64,000 bases of DNA. Origin: Archegozetes longisetosus. Its lineage: Eukaryota > Arthropoda > Arachnida > Sarcoptiformes > Trhypochthoniidae. This document shows, in pieces, positions 57,741-64,000 of the stretch. The notes under the pieces were generated by a model. The model did no database searches, was not told the origin of the DNA, and saw nothing but the letters and a program-made list of their open reading frames with translations. How positions within the stretch are numbered: position 1 is the first letter of the stretch; the number at the start of each line of letters is the position of its first letter. A program made the translations under genes and the position numbers. The DNA lies in contig JAEMBT020000005.1 of assembly GCA_018873245.2 (NCBI GenBank), positions 12,074,001 to 12,138,000 of the forward strand. The letters run 5' to 3'.

Positions 57741-59015
57741 ATGGAAAATAATTTCGTTAAAGAATTAGAATACTCTCTCCAAAATAAAACTTCTAAAATT
57801 CACTATGAAATCAGTAATGATCTTGGTATGTATATGTCAAAATTAACAATTGATGGAAAAGTCCATAGTGAAGGAGTAGCTGCTACCGAAACGGAAGCTA
57901 AAAATGTGGCTGCAAGAATATTGCTGTCCAAGGTTAGAGGAAATGCTCTCGAACAAATGGCTGAAGACTTCAACGAGATCTCACTCAATGCAGACCCTAA
58001 TAATAGCAATAATGCAAACTTCTCAAGTGCCAGACAGGATTTGACTGATGACAAGTCTTCTAATGAAGTTACGAATAATCCTGTTGGGTATTTACAAGAA
58101 TTTTGTGCTCAAAAAGGATATCAACTACCGGAATATAGATCAAATAAAAGTGGTTTAGATCACAGCCCGATCTTTACCTCTGAATGTATAGTTAACATAA
58201 ATGGCAGAAAATTTGTTGGACAAGGGAAGGGAAAGTCTAAACAGATCTCAAAGAAAGCTTCGGCTGCAGATGTTTTGAGACAAATTAGAGAAAATAATAA
58301 TATAAATGAGTCACAATTAGTAAACGATGTCTCACAAGTTGCTGATTCTAGTTCTGATCAAAGTAATGAAATGATTTCCGAAACACTTTCTAACTTCACT
58401 ATTCAAAGCTCGATCCAAAGCCCGACAGCTAATGAGTCAATGGGTAATCCTATTGGATATTTACAAGAATTTTGCATTCAAAATGGATATTCATTACCGA
58501 CGTATGAAGAATCAATCAGAAGTGGTTCAGATCATGAACCAAAGTTTACAATCAAGTGTAAGGTCACTATTGATGGCAAAGTGATTGTTGGCGAGGGAGA
58601 AGGAAGGTCCAAACAGGTCTCAAAGAAGGCTTCGGCTGAAGACATAATCAGAAAATTGGGACAAAGTAATAACAGTTCGAGAAATGGGTCAAAAACTGGT
58701 GATTCAGGAACTGACGATAACGAAAAACTGATTGGATACTTATCGCAAACTTTTTCTTATAATCCGAAACTTAATGTCTGCGAAAGCAATGATTATAATG
58801 ATTGTGAAAAGTTGGACAAAATTGCGGCTATTATCGGATGTAATGTTAGTTATATTGAGACTAATAATAATAAAGTTATGTTACGTCTAACTATCACTCA
58901 TTTAAGTAATAATACTCTGATGATCGCCTATGGTTCAAGTCATAGTGGACTAGAAGCCGCTAAAGAAATTGCTGCCAAAAAAGCGATTCTTATGCTTAAA
59001 GTGCTCAATAGTTAA
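57741..59015 (+). CDS. Loquacious-like dsRBD protein, copy 3 (four domains)
   Basis: Predicted 424 aa from ATG 57741. A CACAG just upstream could be a splice acceptor of a 5' UTR intron. Four dsRBD-type domains: residues ~1-66 (divergent first domain, FVKELEYSLQNKTSKIHYE); ~112-183 (NPVGYLQEFC, PEYR, GKGKSKQISKKASA); ~235-307 (NPIGYLQEFC, PTYEES, GEGRSKQVSKKASA); and ~355-423 (CEKLDKIAAIIGCNVSYIE, YGSSHSGLEAAKEIAAKKA), the partner-binding type. The two central domains are alike (YLQEFC and SKQISKKASA against SKQVSKKASA), so the canonical domain was duplicated inside the gene. Ser/Asn-rich linkers separate the domains. The frame is intact. The extra dsRBD should increase the dsRNA contact length; that effect is inferred. 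Confidence 0.88.
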   Translation: MENNFVKELEYSLQNKTSKIHYEISNDLGMYMSKLTIDGKVHSEGVAATETEAKNVAARILLSKVRGNALEQMAEDFNEISLNADPNNSNNANFSSARQDLTDDKSSNEVTNNPVGYLQEFCAQKGYQLPEYRSNKSGLDHSPIFTSECIVNINGRKFVGQGKGKSKQISKKASAADVLRQIRENNNINESQLVNDVSQVADSSSDQSNEMISETLSNFTIQSSIQSPTANESMGNPIGYLQEFCIQNGYSLPTYEESIRSGSDHEPKFTIKCKVTIDGKVIVGEGEGRSKQVSKKASAEDIIRKLGQSNNSSRNGSKTGDSGTDDNEKLIGYLSQTFSYNPKLNVCESNDYNDCEKLDKIAAIIGCNVSYIETNNNKVMLRLTITHLSNNTLMIAYGSSHSGLEAAKEIAAKKAILMLKVLNS

Positions 59016-60025
59016 TGTTAACTTCAATTTTAAAGTAAATATTTTTGTATTTTCTTAAATAAATTATGGATTAAGAGAATAATTATCTATCTAAGCTTGA
59101 GTTTTTATTCCTTCATGACAATTTTTGTTATTTTATCATAAAATACTTGAAACCAATGCTAATATAAATTAAATAAATGGCCAAAAAATCAGTTATTGAC
59201 TCAATTGAATCTATTTTTCTCATTTGTAATAACAATCACAAAAATTTCTAATGAACTTATAAATACGAGTGAAATACCAATGAATTTAAAGATATGGATG
59301 TTTTAAACAGTTTTATATGACCGAACGAGAGAAAAATATCGATTAGATAACCTTAAATTCAGTGAAACATCAAGAGAAAAATTCATTTAATTACTGATTT
59401 GACTTATTAAAACTTTAACATAAAAACAATTGATAAAAAGGAAAGTTTTATATTTAATGTCATATAAAAAAGTTTAAAACATGTGGCATAAGAATCAATT
59501 GAATGCATAGTAAGAGGAGAAAAAATATTAGATCCAAAGATCAATACATAATCTTATCTCTTATTTTAATTGGTTATTTACACTAATTATCAATAACTAA
59601 CAAACTATTGTTATTTACACTAATATTTTGCATGAGATAAAAATATAATAATAATTAAAATATCAATAATAATAGTGATGAGCGATCAAAGTTTTACATA
59701 TTTCTCATCACTCGACAGTCAGGTTTGCTATCATTTGTTGCAATCAAATTATCATAAAATTAAAAAATCACAAAACTCAAATTTTTACTAGTTATTGATC
59801 AAAACTGGGTTCTTATCATTAATCTTCTCATAAACTCTTCATAAACATATCTCAATCTTAATAATTGTTCACGATTAATATATAAATAAATGGCACACGA
59901 TTTCCATCGCTTGAAAACTCGATCCTCTGTCATAATTTTCAAAAATTATTTGAACTCAGTTATCATTTGTCTTGCTTTCCAATAGAAAAAATACTCTTTA
60001 AATTTGTATTCCATTTTGTAATTAA
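59016..60025. other. Intergenic DNA between convergent genes
   Basis: Separates the ends of dsRBD copy 3 (plus) and hppy (minus). An AATAAA-like TTAAATAAATTATG at about 59055 could be the polyadenylation signal of the dsRBD gene. No further gene is seen. Confidence 0.4.
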
Positions 60026-63000
60026 TTAATAGCTATTTTCATGACCGGCCAATATATACAGGTTTGAGGCAGAAGTTGAGTCGTCTGTAGGCCTACTCTC
60101 TAGGACTACAATCCGATCAAAGCCTAATAATCGAAAAGTACGGCTTTGGTCATTAATCTCTTGCACTACTTCGTTGTTTTTAAAAGATCGGCCCTGCATT
60201 CCATGCAAATGAAATGCTAAGACTGAGTCTGTTAGACATACTATAAGAAAAAATACAAAAAATACAAAATTAGTAACTAGTTCAAGTTTTTTAGGCTTTA
60301 GTGCCAAGTTATTACTGCTATTGCTGTAAATTGCGCTCAGATTATTTGCATTTATGGTAATAGACACTTTTAAACTTGAATCTCAACTTAAATCTAGAAA
60401 TTATTGTTAGAGCGTAATCAACAATAGAGGGCGTGTTCGAGACTAAAGCCGTTTTGGTAAGGTTATAATACCGATTGATTCGACTTTGAAATCAAAATGA
60501 AGTTCTGCAGGTTGTCGACGACTTGATTTGAGTTTTCCTGAAGATTGACTAACTTTACAAAATCTAGAAATATACAGATGTAAATTAATTTCTCCAAATG
60601 TTAAATCAAAAATCTTTTACAAAAAATCAAAACAATACTATCCACTCATTTTTAATAAAAGTCACCACTCAATTGATGAACAAAACTTATATTGCTGTAG
60701 AATCGTGCTGACGTGAGCACGATCTAAAACAATAAAGTGTCAGTACTGTATTACAGCTAAGTTTTTAACAAATGAAAGATTACTTACTATCATAACAGAC
60801 AAGAATAGTATCTTTTTCTAATTGAGTAACATTTATAATATTGAGTGAATCATGTCTTGGAATAACAGTTTCAGTCCCGTCTCCAAACTCGTCGTCGTTA
60901 AACCAATTCGTTGTCGAATTCAAATTAATCATATTTAAGAGAAGATGAGAAGAATCGTAGCCTTTCTTTACACCAATGCACAGCATCGGATACTCTAAAT
61001 CGGGTGTTATTATCATTTCGAATACGTTTAACTTCGAAGGTAAATAAAACTCGAATTGCTATACAATTAAAAGAGAAAAAGTCAATTAGAAAAGCAACCA
61101 AATGGATAAATTGCAGTGCAGTCCAAGGTCTTACATTCCAGGGATCATAAAACTCTTTGATAAATAAATATTGAGATCTAATACTTCCCACGTCTTGTTT
61201 AACATAACGATAAAAATAAACCAAATCAAGTTTTACGATCAAAACATAACTAAGGAACCAACAGATAAAAATTGACTAGAATTGTTTCAATAACAAAGTC
61301 TGATCAATGTTCTCAGACACTGACTCACAATGCTTTTAAACTAGAAATAGCCTCCAATTTAACCTCAAAATCTGACAAAAGCTTTAGAAATAGTTGAAAA
61401 GACGTTATAATTTTAGAGGAAGTCTCGAAATGCTGACATTTTCAAGTATTTGACAATCCCTGAATTCAGTCCTTGGGCGGCATCGATTAATTAAAAGCTT
61501 TGACTTACTTTTAATAACATAAACTTATTTAAGGGATTATACCATTGCATCAGAAATATTCCATTAGGAGTAACACCACATAAATACTTGTAACCATTAT
61601 ATGGATTGCGACCGACACAACATTTACTGCATCCTTTAGTGTCCGAAACTTTACTCGTTGCGATGAATTTTCTGGGCATCAGTCTTTCCGGTATTTTATT
61701 AATCATTGAGTCAACCGGAAGACCGAAAGTTAAATTCTTCTTCGAATGCAATTGCATTAAGTCGTGTCGATATAGATATGGAGTCTTTCCCGATAATGAC
61801 ATTAAAACATTTTTGATAACAAATAACCAAGTTGTTTTGCGAGGGTACAGCTGATCCAGAGTTGCGTCATGTAATTCATTTAGGTTTAGGTCATATATGC
61901 CTTCATCACAACCTGATTCGAGGTAAATATTGAAAAATTAGATTCAAATTCAATTTTGCAAAACTTTTTAATAATTCGTAGACTCTAAAAAGATTTCATT
62001 TTGAAGCAACTTGACTCTCAAAATTTTAATTTATGATATACTAATTAATTATTGCTATAACTTGAACCCAACCCTTCAGTCATAAGTTTATAGGTGATGA
62101 AAAAAATCTTTTTTCTTGTAATTATTCAAAAATAATGAAAAAATTATCAACAAAAACTACATAAAAAAGGGTTAAAAAGTTGAAAGGCTAGATTCGAAAA
62201 ATTCAAACTAATAAAAAATCACTTACAGTAAAAATATTATAAAATGAAATTAAAGACTTAGCCAAAAACAAATAACTCAATAAACTTTAAGCTCAAAAAG
62301 AACTGAAACTAGTCAAAATGAACAAAACACATAAACTTAAAGTTTAATGGTTTGCTGATAAAACAGGAAAGTCAGTGCTGAAATGAGTCATCTAGCCCGT
62401 TCTTCAAGCAAACGAGTCAATAACAAAACAAATCAATTTAAGACCTAACAAGATATGCTGATCATGAGTTTCCGGATGTATCCAAGAAGCCGAACAATTG
62501 ATTTTGAGAGGACACTCATTAAACACCTTCGAAAAACAAGCCCCCATGTGCACTTTTGGGGTCGGTGGTAAGCCATTGGTTGCTTGAGGAGGCGAAGAAG
62601 AGGCGTTCATCTTTTTGTGTCGATCACGTCTTCGCGGCGGTGCTTCTGGTGGTGTAGACTCAGTTTCATCGCTTTTGTTACTTGTACCATTAGTCGATGG
62701 ACTGCTCTCCCCGTTTGTGACCTGATTGTGAACTGAATCGTTGGAACCGTTGACTCGTGGTGTTGATGGAGGAGTACTGTATTCATCGTCATCAATGTTC
62801 ACTAATTCTATTGGTATTGGTTTTGTTTCATTGCATACTTCTGATAGTAATTGCTCCTTAAGATTGAGATCAAGCATTAGATTGTTTTAATTGAAATGTT
62901 TGTAAAATAATACAAAAACAATCAAATAACACTTTCAGTTCATTCAATCAAATCAAAAATTATTGATAATCAAATTTTCAAACAAATAGAGCATTAAATA

Positions 63001-63600
63001 AGATTAACGGTTTCGACTCAATCAATCAAATAAAGAGTATGTAAAACTTGAAAAATGATAGCTTCACAAATTAGTAGTTAATTAATGGTAAAAACTTATT
63101 AAGATATAGGAAACAAAGACAACTTGCAATTGAATTGCAACAACCAAAAATAATGAAAACTTGACAAGAGAATAGCTTCACAACAGAATAATTGATTAGT
63201 AGTAGAAACTTATGAATAAAATGAATTCTCGCAAACACTACTAAAATTTGAAACCAAGTCAAATACAAAGTTACTAAAGAAATATAATCAAAACTCTTAC
63301 AACTGTACTGACACTCCAAGACAAGAATTCCTCAGAACTATTACGGATATCACTATTAGTCTTATTATTATTAACAAATTTATTATTATTATTATTGTAT
63401 ATAATTTGTGATCGGGTATTATTGTTATCGATTTGATGCCTCGAATACACGGGTGGCGGTACAAGAGGGACATCGATCACCGGTTGTCTGACCCGATGAG
63501 CAGGATATATCATCTCCTGTTGTGTTTCTCTTCCTCTCCTCCCAAATGGAACAGATCTATTAACTCTGTCCCATCCAATTGGCAGCTTTGCATTTAAGAG
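60026..63600 (-). CDS. hppy: Happyhour/MAP4K3-type kinase, C-terminal part with CNH domain (partial)
   Basis: Minus-strand exons: ~63585-63301 (Pro/Asn-rich, tentative), ~62865-62445, 61912-61509, 61058-60788, 60563-60472 and 60240-60026, joined by GT-AG with compatible phases. The product matches the citron-homology (CNH) domain of GCK-family MAP4K3/5 kinases: [81 protein letters not shown] and the [13 protein letters not shown]-terminus. A Ser/Thr/Pro-rich linker with [12 protein letters not shown] precedes it. MAP4K3 acts upstream of JNK and TORC1 in growth and nutrient signalling. The N-terminal kinase domain must lie beyond 64000. The 92-nt exon at 60472-60563 is one base short of keeping both its conserved halves in frame. 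Confidence 0.85.
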
Positions 63601-64000
63601 AGGATATCATATCAACTACTTTTAGATCATTTACATGTCAATAGAATCGCATGTTTTTAGTGGTTCATTAGAGAATCGGATCAATCAATAGAGATAAAAA
63701 TGATTTATAGCTACTATTTATAGATTAATACCAAACCAGACAAGATTTTCATTTTTGTCTCAATTGAGTCGAATCGCACTCATCACATCATTTAAAATTT
63801 ATTTTTAGTTTCACTACTAGTACACTAATCAACTATTTTATGTTATAGTCATTTACTTAAAGGAAAGATTAAAATGGAAATAATTTTCTAAATCAAGTAT
63901 CAGCTCATTTAAACTGATTTAGATTTATTGCTAGCTCAGCGATCCAACTTTTTATTTGTTTTCAATGAATGCTTGAAAAAAATTGAATGTAATTGAAAAC
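63601..64000. other. Probable hppy intron
   Basis: AT-rich, with no kinase-domain sequence recognised. Presumably an intron leading to the upstream kinase exons outside the window. Confidence 0.4.

Overview
This is AT-rich animal nuclear DNA. The genes are split by GT-AG introns, several introns are very short, intergenic distances are long and transposon debris is dense. Insect-type gustatory receptors (GRs), a Methuselah-type receptor with a long cysteine-rich ectodomain and a Happyhour/MAP4K3 kinase point to an arthropod. The style of the receptor families suggests a mite or another chelicerate, but this is inference; no rRNA, mitochondrial or other diagnostic marker is present.

Layout. 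1-391: last exon of a dsRNA-binding-domain (dsRBD) protein. 4.9-6.3 kb: a GR with a frameshift. 10.7-11.6 kb: a three-domain Loquacious/TRBP-like dsRBD gene. 15.0-17.2 kb (minus): a Methuselah-like GPCR. 22.1-24.15 kb: a large foldback element made of tandem repeats, ending just beyond the stop codon of a minus-strand GR (24.15-26.0 kb). 29.1-30.8 kb (minus): a second GR, with an orphan exon of the same subfamily at 32.2 kb. 33.3-35.0 kb: a plus-strand GR. 35.4-36.6 kb: a foldback element carrying a solo-LTR-like insertion, with TTAGG-type repeats in its loop. 38.0-38.9 kb: a foldback MITE next to a GC-rich palindromic minisatellite. 39.4-40.7 kb: a dead mariner. 42.9-43.5 kb: a two-domain dsRBD paralogue. 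44.2-51.9 kb: a transposon graveyard holding a pogo-like relic, heat-shock-element-like repeats, a hAT gene split by a C-rich non-LTR retrotransposon that still shows a 2A-peptide motif, and a mariner relic. 51.9-56.1 kb: a duplicated copy of the region upstream of the first dsRBD gene, broken by several TIR elements. 56.1-57.5 kb: a complete but dead mariner. 57.7-59.0 kb: a four-domain dsRBD paralogue. 60.0-63.6 kb (minus): the 3' half of a hppy/MAP4K3 gene, encoding the CNH domain.

Two gene themes stand out. One is a local expansion of Loquacious-like dsRBD proteins whose domain number varies (1-2-3, 1-2, 1-2-2'-3). The other is a scattered set of chemoreceptors (three with complete models, one frameshifted, one fragment). 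Between them lie many elements that would fold into long hairpins if transcribed, which is the kind of RNA dsRBD cofactors of Dicer handle; any functional link is speculation. Several insertions are dated relative to each other by paralogous empty sites visible in the window.
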